Positions 54,336 through 62,812 of a stretch of 64,000 bases of DNA are shown piece by piece. Position 1 is the stretch's first letter; each line of letters starts with the position of its first letter. The notes beneath the pieces are model-generated. The model ran no database searches and was not told the DNA's origin. It was given only the letters and a program-made list of their open reading frames with translations. A program made the translations under genes and the position numbers. The DNA comes from Winogradskyella aurantiaca. GTDB taxonomy: Bacteria; Bacteroidota; Bacteroidia; Flavobacteriales; Flavobacteriaceae. The DNA lies in assembly GCF_003362725.1 (NCBI RefSeq), contig NZ_QKTV01000001.1, forward strand, positions 744,001 through 808,000. The letters are read 5' to 3'.

Positions 54336-55094
54336 ATGAGGTTACTTTTAATGGCCCTTATCATCCTGAGTCTGGCGTCCTGTGCTACTAAAAAAGATGT
54401 TCATTATTTTCAGGATAGTGCCACCTATGAGTCGGAACCTTTAGTTTATGAAGATGCAACTATTCAGCCTAATGACATCTTAAATATTAAAGTTAGTGCT
54501 TTACAGATGGAGGTTGCTGCTCCCTATAACTTTCAATTGCCTAATACAGGACAAAATAACAATCAAAATCAAGTTTTTGATGGCTATGTGGTGAATAAAG
54601 ATTTTGAAATTAACTTTCCTATACTTGGTACAATCACGGTTGAAGGGCTCACAACGGAGCAATTAGAAAAAGAGTTAACATCAATGTTAATTGATGGTAA
54701 TCATATAAAAGATCCTACTGTTAGAGTTCGTTTAATGAATGCTAAATTTACAGTTCTAGGTTCGGTAGGAAGCCCTGGGACAATTAATTTTACAGATCAA
54801 AATTTGACCATTATTCAAGCCTTAGGTCTTGCTGGGGATTTAACATTAAACGGTGTTAGAGAAGATGTTTTACTAATTCGTGAGGTTGATGGGATGAGGC
54901 GAGTCACCCATTTAGACTTAACTTCAATGGATATTACCTCTAGTCCTTATTATTTTATAAAACCAAACGACATTATCTACATTAAACAAAACGGGCCTGA
55001 GGTAAAACGAGCTGGTTATATTCCAAGTTTAACTGCCTTGTTAGGGTTTGCAACCTTTGCAATTGGTATTATCGCTCTACTTTCAGCTAATTAA
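54336..55094 (+). CDS. wza: Wza-like outer-membrane polysaccharide export lipoprotein
   Basis: A 252-residue lipoprotein that forms the outer-membrane channel for the polymer. The N-terminal signal MRLLLMALIILSLASC contains a lipobox with the lipidated Cys at residue 16. YEDATIQPNDILNIKVSAL and the following GYVVNKDFEINFPILG belong to the polysaccharide export (Poly_export) domain, and FTVLGSVGSPGTINFTDQNLTIIQALGLAGDL is the SLBB domain. The end YIPSLTALLGFATFAIGIIALL is a hydrophobic segment as in Bacteroidetes homologues. It lies directly upstream of the Wzc-like gene, its usual partner, with its own consensus promoter. Confidence 0.93.
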   Translation: MRLLLMALIILSLASCATKKDVHYFQDSATYESEPLVYEDATIQPNDILNIKVSALQMEVAAPYNFQLPNTGQNNNQNQVFDGYVVNKDFEINFPILGTITVEGLTTEQLEKELTSMLIDGNHIKDPTVRVRLMNAKFTVLGSVGSPGTINFTDQNLTIIQALGLAGDLTLNGVREDVLLIREVDGMRRVTHLDLTSMDITSSPYYFIKPNDIIYIKQNGPEVKRAGYIPSLTALLGFATFAIGIIALLSAN

Positions 55095-55106
55095 TAGCCA
55101 AGATTT

Positions 55107-57425
55107 ATGAAAAATAAATCAACATCTCATCAGGTTAGTCAAATAAAAAAAGAAATCAAAAAATATTTGAGGTATTGGTATTTCTTCCTATTATCTCTTG
55201 TTATTGTTATTTCTTTAATATTTCTTAAGTTACGTTATACCAAGAAAGAGTTTCAGACAGTATCGAAAATAAAGATTCTCGATAAAAGTAAGGGGCTAGA
55301 GTTACCTTCAGCGGCTTTTATTTTTAACAGAAGAAATATCAACCTAGATAACGAAATTGAACTTATTAAATCATACGATGTATTGGAAAAGGTCGTTGAC
55401 CGTACCAATCTTACATACCGATGGTTTGACCAAGGCAATGTGCTCACTACTGAAATTGCTAGTGTTCCTTTCAAGATTGATAAGCGGATAAAAAACAAAG
55501 ATGTCAAATGGAATACATTTAAGTTCTCTATTCACGCCAAGGGGATTGACATATTGAATTTTGATGATGAGTTGTTATTGGAATTGCCCAATTACAGTTC
55601 CCGATCTATCTCTCACACGCTCCCATTTGATATTCATGTCTTTGATAAAGAAACTATAGTGCGCTTCATTGGGAAGACCTATGAATTAAAGATGGTACCT
55701 ATGGAAGCGGCTACCAATCAGCTTAAGAATTCTTTGAATGTGGAGATAACTGGCCGATCAAGTGACGTTCTACAATTAACTCTTAAAGGTGAAAATGGAC
55801 TTCGTATGGAGGAGGTTTTAAATACGCTACATGAAGTTGTAAAAGAGGATGGTAGAAACGATAGGAAAGCAGTTCTTGAAAACACGCTTGATTTTATTGA
55901 TGAACGATTTAAAATTTTAGTTGAAGAATTAGATACCATTGAAATTAACAAGCAAGATTTTAAGATTGATAACAGATTTATTTCACCAGAGGCTGATTTG
56001 CAAAGAGGCGTTTCTTCAGCAATTCAATCGGAAGAAGAACTGTTTAAATTGAATAGTCAGTTAAGTTTATTGGAGTTTATAATTAAACAACTAGATAGTG
56101 AAACAGAAGAACTGACTTTATTGCCTAATAGTTTTAACTCAGAAGAACTAAATCTGAATACTCTTATAATGGAGTATAATACCATGATTTTTGAAAGGAT
56201 AAGATTGGTAAAGAGTGGTGGTCCTAATAATCCTGAAATTGTTAGATTAAATCAAAGTTTAGCAGATTTAAGAGCAAATATTTTTGAAACAGTTAGATCT
56301 TCAATTGATCAATTGACATTGTTAAAAGAACAATTAGAGAGTCGGGATGATAAAATAAATCAGCAATTTGCTTCCCTTCCTGAAAAGGAACGGCTATTTA
56401 GAAATATTGAGCGACAGCAGAGTATAAAAGAAACCTTATATCTGTTCTTATTTCAAAAAAGAGAAGAAGCTTTGATCAATATTGCAAATATCGAATCATC
56501 TATTAAAGTGATTGAAGCACCACTTTCAAAGGAAATAAAATCAGGTCTGGGTGGAAAAAATGCTGTTTTTATCGCTATTCTAATCGGATTTGGAATCCCA
56601 GCAGGAATACTGTATTTGGTGTTTCTACTAGATACCAAATTATATGATAAAAGCGATATTATAGAAGCAAACCCTGAAATACCATTAGTTGGTGAAATAC
56701 CAGACACTAGAAAGTCCAAGAATACGATTTTCAATAATCCAAATGATCGCTCAATATTGGCGGAGGCATTTAGAATATTATCTGCAAATGTTGATTTCCT
56801 TTTGCCTTTGCGTGAGAATAAAGAAGGGCAGGTTATTTTTTGCACGTCTACAATTAAGGGTGAAGGCAAAACCTATGTTAGTATGAACTTATCTTTGGCC
56901 TTGTCTAGTATAAATAAAAAAGTTCTCTTAATAGGTGCTGACTTAAGGAACCCTCAAGTACATTCATTGATAGACTCAGATAAGCATCAGGCAGGGCTTT
57001 CAAATTATTTGCATGATTTAGACTTTGATTGGAGAGATGGTTTGATTCAGGCTTTTGATAAGCATTCTAATCATAGTATTTTACTTTCAGGAAGTATACC
57101 TCCAAACCCAGCCCAGCTATTAACGAACGGTCGTTTTGAAAAACTAATTGAGGAAGCTAGAGTTGAGTACGATTATATCATTGTAGATACAGCACCAACA
57201 ATACTAGTTACAGACACTATGCTAATCTCAAAATTAGCAGATGCCACCATTTATATTGCTAGAGCAAACTTCACAGATAAGAGTTTACTGGCTTTTTCAA
57301 AAGAGCTTTATGAGTCTGGTAAACTTAAGAATATGGCTTATGTGTTAAATGGTGTAGGTGCTAGTAAGGGCTATGGTTATTCTTATAACTATGGTTACGG
57401 CTATGGCTATGGTAGTCAGGCTTAA
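55107..57425 (+). CDS. wzc: Wzc-like tyrosine autokinase / chain-length regulator
   Basis: A 772-residue inner-membrane protein. A Wzz-type periplasmic part lies between membrane segments at about residues 23-43 and 484-506, with coiled-coil stretches between 250 and 470. The cytoplasmic BY-kinase domain has Walker A GEGKT (about 585-589), Walker A-prime VLLIGADLRNPQ and Walker B YDYIIVDTAPTIL. The C-terminal tail is a Tyr/Gly cluster ending GYGYGYGSQA, with eight tyrosines in the last 18 or so residues for autophosphorylation. It controls export and chain length with the Wza-like protein. No matching phosphatase (Wzb) gene is in the window. Confidence 0.94.
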   Translation: MKNKSTSHQVSQIKKEIKKYLRYWYFFLLSLVIVISLIFLKLRYTKKEFQTVSKIKILDKSKGLELPSAAFIFNRRNINLDNEIELIKSYDVLEKVVDRTNLTYRWFDQGNVLTTEIASVPFKIDKRIKNKDVKWNTFKFSIHAKGIDILNFDDELLLELPNYSSRSISHTLPFDIHVFDKETIVRFIGKTYELKMVPMEAATNQLKNSLNVEITGRSSDVLQLTLKGENGLRMEEVLNTLHEVVKEDGRNDRKAVLENTLDFIDERFKILVEELDTIEINKQDFKIDNRFISPEADLQRGVSSAIQSEEELFKLNSQLSLLEFIIKQLDSETEELTLLPNSFNSEELNLNTLIMEYNTMIFERIRLVKSGGPNNPEIVRLNQSLADLRANIFETVRSSIDQLTLLKEQLESRDDKINQQFASLPEKERLFRNIERQQSIKETLYLFLFQKREEALINIANIESSIKVIEAPLSKEIKSGLGGKNAVFIAILIGFGIPAGILYLVFLLDTKLYDKSDIIEANPEIPLVGEIPDTRKSKNTIFNNPNDRSILAEAFRILSANVDFLLPLRENKEGQVIFCTSTIKGEGKTYVSMNLSLALSSINKKVLLIGADLRNPQVHSLIDSDKHQAGLSNYLHDLDFDWRDGLIQAFDKHSNHSILLSGSIPPNPAQLLTNGRFEKLIEEARVEYDYIIVDTAPTILVTDTMLISKLADATIYIARANFTDKSLLAFSKELYESGKLKNMAYVLNGVGASKGYGYSYNYGYGYGYGSQA

Positions 57426-57487
57426 TAAGATATTATTTTAATTCTAATTATGCGCTGATAAAAGTCATGGTTTTTCAGCTATATCTC

Positions 57488-57512
57488 CTTTAATTTTAGT
57501 ATTGAATTAAAG
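57488..57512. repeat. Perfect A/T-rich inverted repeat upstream of the CBS gene
   Basis: CTTTAATT (57488-57495) and AATTAAAG (57505-57512) form an 8-bp stem around a nine-base loop, ending nine bases before the CBS-domain ATG. It lacks a T run on either side, so it is not a standard terminator; a leader hairpin or operator is possible. Confidence 0.4.
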
Positions 57513-57521
57513 ACCGGAATT

Positions 57522-57941
57522 ATGAGACGAGATGTACCAGTGTCTGAAATAATGACCAAAGATATTATTGCCCTAAGTAGAGGAGATGATCTAGAACGCG
57601 CGGAAATGTTGTTTAAACGTCATAAAATTAGACATATTCCGGTTGTTTCTGAGGAAGTTATTATTGGAATGTTGAGTTATTCGGATTTACTTAGAATTAG
57701 CTTTGCCGATGCTGTGGATGAAAGCGAAACAGAGGTTGATACATTGGTATACAACATGTTTAGTATTGAGCAGGTAATGGTCAAAAACGTAACTACTGTT
57801 ACCGCTGATACTACCATTAAAGAGGTTGCCAAAATACTTGCAAAAGAAGAATTTCACGCTTTACCTGTAATAGAAAACGATTATTTGGTTGGGATAGTTA
57901 CAACCACCGACCTCATAAATTATATGTTGCGTTTTATTTGA
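57522..57941 (+). CDS. Two-CBS-domain protein
   Basis: A 139-residue cytoplasmic protein made of a tandem CBS (Bateman) pair with no attached catalytic domain. The first CBS shows SEIMTKDIIALSRGDDLERAEMLFKRHKIRHIPVV, the second EQVMVKNVTTVTADTTIKEVAKIL and EFHALPVIENDYLVGIVTTTDL. Such stand-alone modules bind adenine nucleotides and act as energy or redox sensors for partners that cannot be named here. A perfect inverted repeat lies just upstream. It converges with rpe after 26 bases. Confidence 0.9.
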   Translation: MRRDVPVSEIMTKDIIALSRGDDLERAEMLFKRHKIRHIPVVSEEVIIGMLSYSDLLRISFADAVDESETEVDTLVYNMFSIEQVMVKNVTTVTADTTIKEVAKILAKEEFHALPVIENDYLVGIVTTTDLINYMLRFI

Positions 57942-57967
57942 TTGATTACTAAAGCAGATTAGTTAGA

Positions 57968-58630
57968 TCAGGTATTGACAATGGACTTTAAGTTTGAAAT
58001 TGTCGCTGCCTGATCTTCACTTTTAAAAACAAAACTTCCAGCAACTAAAACATCGGCACCTGCATCAACTAATTTTTTTGCATTTCTGTCATTTACACCG
58101 CCATCAATTTCAATTAAAGTAGCGGCATTTTTTTTATCAATCAGTTCCTTTAGGGCTTCAATCTTTTGGTAAGTATTTTCAATAAACGATTGTCCACCAA
58201 ATCCGGGATTCACACTCATTAGACATACCAAATCCAAATCTGTAATAATATCTTCTAGCCCATTAATGTTGGTATGGGGATTTAAAGCTACCCCAGCCTT
58301 CATACCCTCATTTTTTATAGCCTGAACAGTTCGGTGCAAATGGGTGCATGCTTCGAAGTGTACGGTGAGATTGTTACTACCTAAATCTGCGAAAGTCTTA
58401 ATATATCTGTCAGGATCTACAATCATTAAGTGAACATCAATAGTTTTGGAAGCATGCTCTGCAATGGCTTTTAGTACCGGCATTCCGAAAGAAATATTAG
58501 GTACAAAAACTCCATCCATGATGTCAATATGAAACCAGTCAGCTTCACTGGAATTCACCATTTCAACATCTCTTTGAAGGTTTCCGAAGTCTGCTGCCAA
58601 TATTGATGGAGCAATAAGTTTTGATGCCAT
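57968..58630 (-). CDS. rpe: Ribulose-phosphate 3-epimerase
   Basis: Interconverts ribulose-5-phosphate and xylulose-5-phosphate in the pentose phosphate pathway. This 220-residue TIM barrel has the N-terminal KLIAPSILAADFGNL, the metal-binding WFHIDIMDGVFVPNISFG, IDVHLMIVDPDRY, LMSVNPGFGGQSFIENT and IEIDGGVNDRNAKKLVDAGAD, all standard for Rpe. Length is normal. It is a single minus-strand gene with its own -7 element just upstream. Confidence 0.96.
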   Translation of the reverse strand: MASKLIAPSILAADFGNLQRDVEMVNSSEADWFHIDIMDGVFVPNISFGMPVLKAIAEHASKTIDVHLMIVDPDRYIKTFADLGSNNLTVHFEACTHLHRTVQAIKNEGMKAGVALNPHTNINGLEDIITDLDLVCLMSVNPGFGGQSFIENTYQKIEALKELIDKKNAATLIEIDGGVNDRNAKKLVDAGADVLVAGSFVFKSEDQAATISNLKSIVNT

Positions 58631-58653
58631 AAATCCTATTTAAAAGTTGCTTG

Positions 58654-58661
58654 CAAAATTA
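58654..58661 (-). promoter_or_regulatory. Candidate -7 element for rpe
   Basis: On the minus strand this reads TAATTTTG, a perfect TAnnTTTG, 24 bases upstream of the rpe ATG. A TTG occurs upstream at a 16-base spacing, shorter than the usual 19, so the -33 is doubtful. Confidence 0.5.
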
Positions 58662-58704
58662 ATTAAAATCGTCCAATCAAAATTAGAAGAATTAGTATAA
58701 AAGC

Positions 58705-58731
58705 GAACCCACGGTAATCAGCCGTGGGTTC
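58705..58731 (-). terminator. Terminator of the sigma factor gene
   Basis: A perfect 10-bp stem (58705-58714 with 58722-58731, GAACCCACGG and its complement) encloses a seven-base loop. On the minus strand it is followed by GCTTTTAT. It lies 72 bases past the sigma factor stop and before rpe. Confidence 0.8.
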
Positions 58732-58802
58732 TTTCATCAATCAAAAAACGAACAGTTATGTTTTGTAACTGTTGTTGCCTTATATAGGTCGTAAATAAGC
58801 TA

Positions 58803-59666
58803 CTAACCTAAATATGTCTTTAGAATTTTACTTCTAGACGTATGCTTTAAACGTCTTATTGCTTTTTCTTTTATTTGTCTTACACGTTCTCGAGTAAGGT
58901 CAAAAGTCTCTCCGATTTCTTCTAAGGTCATTGGATGTTGATTTCCTAAACCAAAATAAAGACGAATAACATCTGCTTCTCGAGGAGTCAAAGTTTCAAG
59001 AGCACGCTCAATTTCTGTGCGCAAAGACTCATGCAACAATTCCTTATCTGGATTTGGAGATTCACCACTTCTCAATACATCGTAAAGATTTGAATCTTCT
59101 CCTTCAACCAATGGAGCATCCATAGATACATGACGACCAGAATTCTTCATTGATTCTTTAACGTCATTAATAGTCATATCCAATTCCTTGGCAATCTCTT
59201 CAGCACTTGGGGGACGTTCATGACTTTGCTCTAAAAATGCAAAGGTCTTATTGATCTTATTGATAGATCCAATTTTATTTAAAGGTAATCTAACAATACG
59301 TGATTGTTCTGCTAAAGCCTGAAGAATCGACTGTCTAATCCACCATACAGCATACGAGATGAACTTAAATCCTCGAGTTTCATCGAAACGTTGTGCTGCT
59401 TTAATCAATCCTAGGTTACCCTCGTTAATCAAATCCGGAAGGGTTAAACCTTGATTCTGATATTGCTTTGCTACGGAAACAACGAATCTTAAATTGGCTT
59501 TTGTTAATTTTTCAAGTGCAATTTGGTCACCCGCTTTAATTCTTTGAGCCAATTCCACCTCTTCATCAGCCGTGATAAGATCTACCTTACCAATTTCCTG
59601 CAAATATTTATCTAACGATGCAGTCTCCCTGTTGGTAACCTGCTTCGTAATTTTTAGTTGTCTCAT
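58803..59666 (-). CDS. rpoD: Primary sigma factor of RNA polymerase (RpoD/SigA)
   Basis: The housekeeping sigma factor that directs RNA polymerase to TTG/TAnnTTTG promoters in this phylum. The protein starts with [18 protein letters not shown] and contains region 1.2 ([24 protein letters not shown]), region 2 ([53 protein letters not shown]), region 3 ([20 protein letters not shown]) and region 4 ([28 protein letters not shown]). The 287 residues lack region 1.1 and the long insertion of proteobacterial RpoD, the normal form in Bacteroidetes. A 243-base upstream gap has no clear promoter that I could place. Confidence 0.96.
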   Translation of the reverse strand: MRQLKITKQVTNRETASLDKYLQEIGKVDLITADEEVELAQRIKAGDQIALEKLTKANLRFVVSVAKQYQNQGLTLPDLINEGNLGLIKAAQRFDETRGFKFISYAVWWIRQSILQALAEQSRIVRLPLNKIGSINKINKTFAFLEQSHERPPSAEEIAKELDMTINDVKESMKNSGRHVSMDAPLVEGEDSNLYDVLRSGESPNPDKELLHESLRTEIERALETLTPREADVIRLYFGLGNQHPMTLEEIGETFDLTRERVRQIKEKAIRRLKHTSRSKILKTYLG

Positions 59667-59838
59667 GTACTATTTGATTTCTACAATGATTTGAGCAACT
59701 GTCTGCTGCCTGGTGGTTATACGGTAAATCTAAAGAAAATGTTACAAAATTTACACTCTTTCTTTACAATTTCTTCATATAAATGGATAAGATTCGGATT
59801 AAATCGTTGAAAAATAGAAATATATCCTGTATAAAATA

Positions 59839-59870
59839 AAAGAGCCTATTCAAAATTTGATATAGGCTCT
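59839..59870 (-). terminator. Terminator downstream of pnp
   Basis: AAGAGCCTAT (59839-59848) pairs with ATAGGCTCTT (59861-59870), a perfect 10-bp stem with a 12-base loop. Both flanks are A/T-rich: on the minus strand a TTATTTTATA run follows, on the plus strand TTTTATT. It starts 40 bases past the pnp stop and would work best for the minus-strand transcript. Confidence 0.8.
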
Positions 59871-59884
59871 TTTTTATTATCTCA

Positions 59885-59932
59885 ATTAATCTTCTTTTTA
59901 ATCTTCTTTTTAATCTTCTTTTTGATCTTCTC
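59885..59932 (-). repeat. 12-bp tandem repeat spanning the end of pnp
   Basis: Consecutive 12-base units on the minus strand read GAAGATTAAAAA or GAAGATCAAAAA. The units encode K-E-D followed by Gln (59922-59924) in the first copy and by TAA at 59910-59912, 59898-59900 and 59886-59888 in the next three. The first TAA ends the enzyme; the other two are in-frame reserve stops. The pattern suggests slippage during replication. Confidence 0.75.
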
Positions 59933-62159
59933 TTGGTTTTCTTTGGTCCCTTCTATTATCTCGGTTTCTATTATCTCTACCTCGATTATCGCGACCTCTA
60001 TTACCATTTTTGTTATTATTTCTTGGGCGATCTTCCCAGCCTTCTGGTTTTGGTAAAATTGCTTTACGTGAAACCTTTTCTTTACGCGTTCTAGGATCTA
60101 CTCCAAAATACTTAACATCAAAAACATCACCCATATTTACAACATCAGTAACGTTCTCGGTGCGTTCCCACGCCAGCTCGCTTACATGTAACAACACTTC
60201 ATTTCCTGGTGCTTCCGTGTACTCTACAACTGCGCCAAAGTCAAGAATTTTAATAACCTTAACCTCGTAAACACTTCCTTTTTCTGGTTTGAACATTAAA
60301 GAATCAATACTAGCTAGAACCGCATCAATGCCGGCTTGGTCCGTTCCAAGAATTTCAACAATTCCTTCCTCAGTAACAGGATCTTCATTAATAACAATGG
60401 TTGTTCCTGTCTCCTTCTGAAGTTCTTGAATAACTTTTCCACCAGGTCCAATAAAGGCACCAATAAGATCATTTGGAAGAATCGCGGTTACCATTTTAGG
60501 TGCATGAGCTTTCACATCTTCATTTGGTTCAGCGATGGTATCAGTTAGTTTTCCTAATATATGAAGCCTTCCATCTTTTGCTTGCATTAAAGCATTTACA
60601 AGAATTTCATATGATAAGCCTTTAACTTTTATATCCATTTGGCATGCAGTAATACCATCTTTGGTTCCTGTAACTTTAAAGTCCATATCACCAAGATGAT
60701 CTTCATCACCTAAAATATCAGATAGTACAGCATACTTATCTCCTTCTGAAATTAATCCCATAGCAATTCCTGAGACTGGTTTGCTAATTTGAATACCAGC
60801 ATCCATTAACGCCATTGTACCGGCACAAACAGTCGCCATCGAAGACGATCCGTTTGATTCTAATACTTCAGATACAACTCTTACAGTGTATGGACAGTCA
60901 TCTGGAACCATTCCTTTAAGCGCGCGTTGCGCAAGGTTTCCGTGACCAACTTCACGTCTAGAAGTTCCTCTTATAGGACGCGCTTCTCCAGTTGAAAATG
61001 GAGGGAAGTTGTAATGCAAATAGAAACGCTCTTCACCTTCATAAGATGGCATGTCAATAATATTGGCGTCTCTAGAAGTTCCTAGAGTCACTGTTGCCAA
61101 GGCTTGAGTTTCACCTCTTGTGAAAATTGACGAACCATGCGTAGATGGTAAGTAATCCACCTCACACCAAATCGGTCTGATATCAGTGGTTTGTCTACCG
61201 TCCAGACGTAAGCCTTCGTTAAGTGTTAAGTCTCGTACCGCTTTTTTCTGAGCCTTTGCTACATATTTATGAATCAGCTTACCAAGTTCTTCTTGCTCTT
61301 CTTCAGAAAAAGATTCAAATACAGCTTCTTTAATTTCGCTAAATGCTAGTCCGCGCTCTTGCTTACTCGACCCTTGCTTAGCAATGTCATAGGTTTTATC
61401 ATAAACCAAATCATGTATCTTGGCCGCTAATTCTTCGTCCTCGACTTCAGGTTCGTATTCTCTAGTTGCTTTTTTACCTACAGCTTCAGCCAATCTTAAC
61501 TGAGCAGCACATTGTACTTTAATAGCTTCATGAGCTGCCTTAATGGCTTCTGTCATTTCCTCTTCACTAATCTCATCCATTTCACCCTCAACCATCATCA
61601 CCGAGTCAGCAGAAGCACCAATCATCATATCGATATCTGATTCTTCTAGTTGTGCTCTGGTTGGATTAATTATGAATTCACCGTTTACACGTCCAACGCG
61701 TACTTCTGATATGGCGCATTCAAATGGGAAATCTGAAAGCTGAATTGCGGCAGAGGCAGCTAATCCGGCCATGGCATCTGGCATCACGTTCTCATCATGA
61801 GACATTAGTTGAATCATTACCTGTGTTTCAGCATGGTAGTCTTTAGGGAATAAAGGTCTAAGAACACGGTCTACTAAACGCATGGTCAATACCTCGCCAT
61901 CGCTTGGTCTGGCTTCACGCTTAAAAAATCCTCCAGGGTATCTTCCTGCTGCTGCAAATTTCTCTCTATAATCGACAGTTAGAGGTAAAAAGTCAACATC
62001 AGCTTGATGGTAGTTTGAGACAACTGTACATAATAACATACATTTGCCTGATTGAACAACCACACTACCATGTGCTTGTTTTGCTAGTTTTCCGGTTTCA
62101 ATAGAAATTTCTCTACCGTCACCAAGGTCAATGACCTCTTTAAATGTTTGTGGAATCAT
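59910..62159 (-). CDS. pnp: Polynucleotide phosphorylase
   Basis: A 3'-5' phosphorolytic exoribonuclease, also capable of adding nucleotides, in RNA turnover. The 749-residue protein has two RNase PH-type domains ([54 protein letters not shown], with [21 protein letters not shown]), then a KH domain ([21 protein letters not shown]) and an S1 domain ([20 protein letters not shown]). It ends in an Arg/Asn/Gly-rich tail that continues into a 12-bp tandem repeat at the stop. The open frame extends seven codons upstream from a TTG, but the ATG at 62159 is preferred. It lies downstream of rpsO, a common pairing. Confidence 0.95.
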   Translation of the reverse strand: MIPQTFKEVIDLGDGREISIETGKLAKQAHGSVVVQSGKCMLLCTVVSNYHQADVDFLPLTVDYREKFAAAGRYPGGFFKREARPSDGEVLTMRLVDRVLRPLFPKDYHAETQVMIQLMSHDENVMPDAMAGLAASAAIQLSDFPFECAISEVRVGRVNGEFIINPTRAQLEESDIDMMIGASADSVMMVEGEMDEISEEEMTEAIKAAHEAIKVQCAAQLRLAEAVGKKATREYEPEVEDEELAAKIHDLVYDKTYDIAKQGSSKQERGLAFSEIKEAVFESFSEEEQEELGKLIHKYVAKAQKKAVRDLTLNEGLRLDGRQTTDIRPIWCEVDYLPSTHGSSIFTRGETQALATVTLGTSRDANIIDMPSYEGEERFYLHYNFPPFSTGEARPIRGTSRREVGHGNLAQRALKGMVPDDCPYTVRVVSEVLESNGSSSMATVCAGTMALMDAGIQISKPVSGIAMGLISEGDKYAVLSDILGDEDHLGDMDFKVTGTKDGITACQMDIKVKGLSYEILVNALMQAKDGRLHILGKLTDTIAEPNEDVKAHAPKMVTAILPNDLIGAFIGPGGKVIQELQKETGTTIVINEDPVTEEGIVEILGTDQAGIDAVLASIDSLMFKPEKGSVYEVKVIKILDFGAVVEYTEAPGNEVLLHVSELAWERTENVTDVVNMGDVFDVKYFGVDPRTRKEKVSRKAILPKPEGWEDRPRNNNKNGNRGRDNRGRDNRNRDNRRDQRKPREDQKED

Positions 62160-62324
62160 TAATTTTTTTTTCTGTCTCAATTACTGTATGAGACTTGTTA
62201 AACAATGGTCGTTGTGTTGTTGTGTAGTGATGAGACCAATGAAAAACTTATGTTCTAAAACTATTTAGAACGCTGCTTAATTTTAAAGTTCAGCTGTTAT
62301 ACTCTTCTGAATGAGTTAATGTAT

Positions 62325-62352
62325 AAAAAAACCACGCACAAGGGCGTGGTTT
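62325..62352 (-). terminator. Terminator after rpsO
   Basis: AAACCACGC (62329-62337) pairs with GCGTGGTTT (62344-62352) around a six-base loop; on the minus strand the stem is followed by six or seven T. It begins five bases past the rpsO stop, so rpsO and pnp are separated by a terminator, or partial readthrough links them. Confidence 0.85.
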
Positions 62353-62356
62353 CGTA

Positions 62357-62626
62357 TTATTTTCTTAAGCCTAACTCCTTAACAATGGCACGATATCTTA
62401 AGATATCTACTTTAGTTAAGTAATCTAGTAAGGCACGTCTCTTACCTACCAATTTCACAAGGGCACGCTCTGTATTATAATCTTTACGATTTTGTTTAAG
62501 GTGCCCAGTCAGGTGATTAATTCGGTGAGTAAATAACGCGATTTGACCTTCGGCAGAACCGGTATCGTTTTTTCCTTTCCCGTGTTTAGCGAAGATTTCT
62601 TCTTTTGTCTCTTTTGTTAAATACAT
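62357..62626 (-). CDS. rpsO: 30S ribosomal protein S15
   Basis: A component of the small-subunit platform that binds 16S rRNA early in assembly. The 89 residues match the family: MYLTKETKEEIFAKHGKGKN, DTGSAEGQIALFTHRINHLTGHLKQNRKDY with the conserved His/Lys RNA contacts, and RRALLDYLTKVDILRYRAIVKELGLRK. Length is exact. A -7 promoter element lies at 62681-62688 and a hairpin in the leader between it and the start. S15 commonly represses its own translation through its leader; whether this hairpin does so is inference. Confidence 0.98.
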   Translation of the reverse strand: MYLTKETKEEIFAKHGKGKNDTGSAEGQIALFTHRINHLTGHLKQNRKDYNTERALVKLVGKRRALLDYLTKVDILRYRAIVKELGLRK

Positions 62627-62657
62627 TCCAATATTATTTCAATGATTATTATGTATA

Positions 62658-62676
62658 CTGAAAGTCTTTCTTTCAG
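62658..62676 (-). promoter_or_regulatory. Leader hairpin of rpsO
   Basis: CTGAAAG (62658-62664) and CTTTCAG (62670-62676) form a perfect 7-bp stem with a five-base loop in the predicted 5' leader, about 32 bases before the rpsO ATG and right at the expected transcript start. It may stabilise the message or serve S15 autoregulation. Confidence 0.4.
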
Positions 62677-62680
62677 GCGG

Positions 62681-62688
62681 CAAATATA
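62681..62688 (-). promoter_or_regulatory. Candidate -7 element for rpsO
   Basis: On the minus strand this reads TATATTTG, identical to the -7 element found in front of the Wza-like gene. The -33 site at a 19-base spacing is not TTG. The leader to the rpsO ATG would be about 45-50 bases. Confidence 0.5.
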
Positions 62689-62812
62689 AGTATTTTAATT
62701 AGATGGACTTTAGATAATTACTAAAAAGATTAATAATGATTTTTTCTTCAGTATTAAACCATTTCTCTGATCAGCAGTCTTATAACCACATTAACTCAAA
62801 AAATATTAAATC

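Noticed and set aside
56453-56869. A 138-codon open frame on the minus strand inside the wzc-like gene.
   Set aside because: It lies entirely antisense to a well supported kinase domain and its translation has no family motif; it is a shadow frame.
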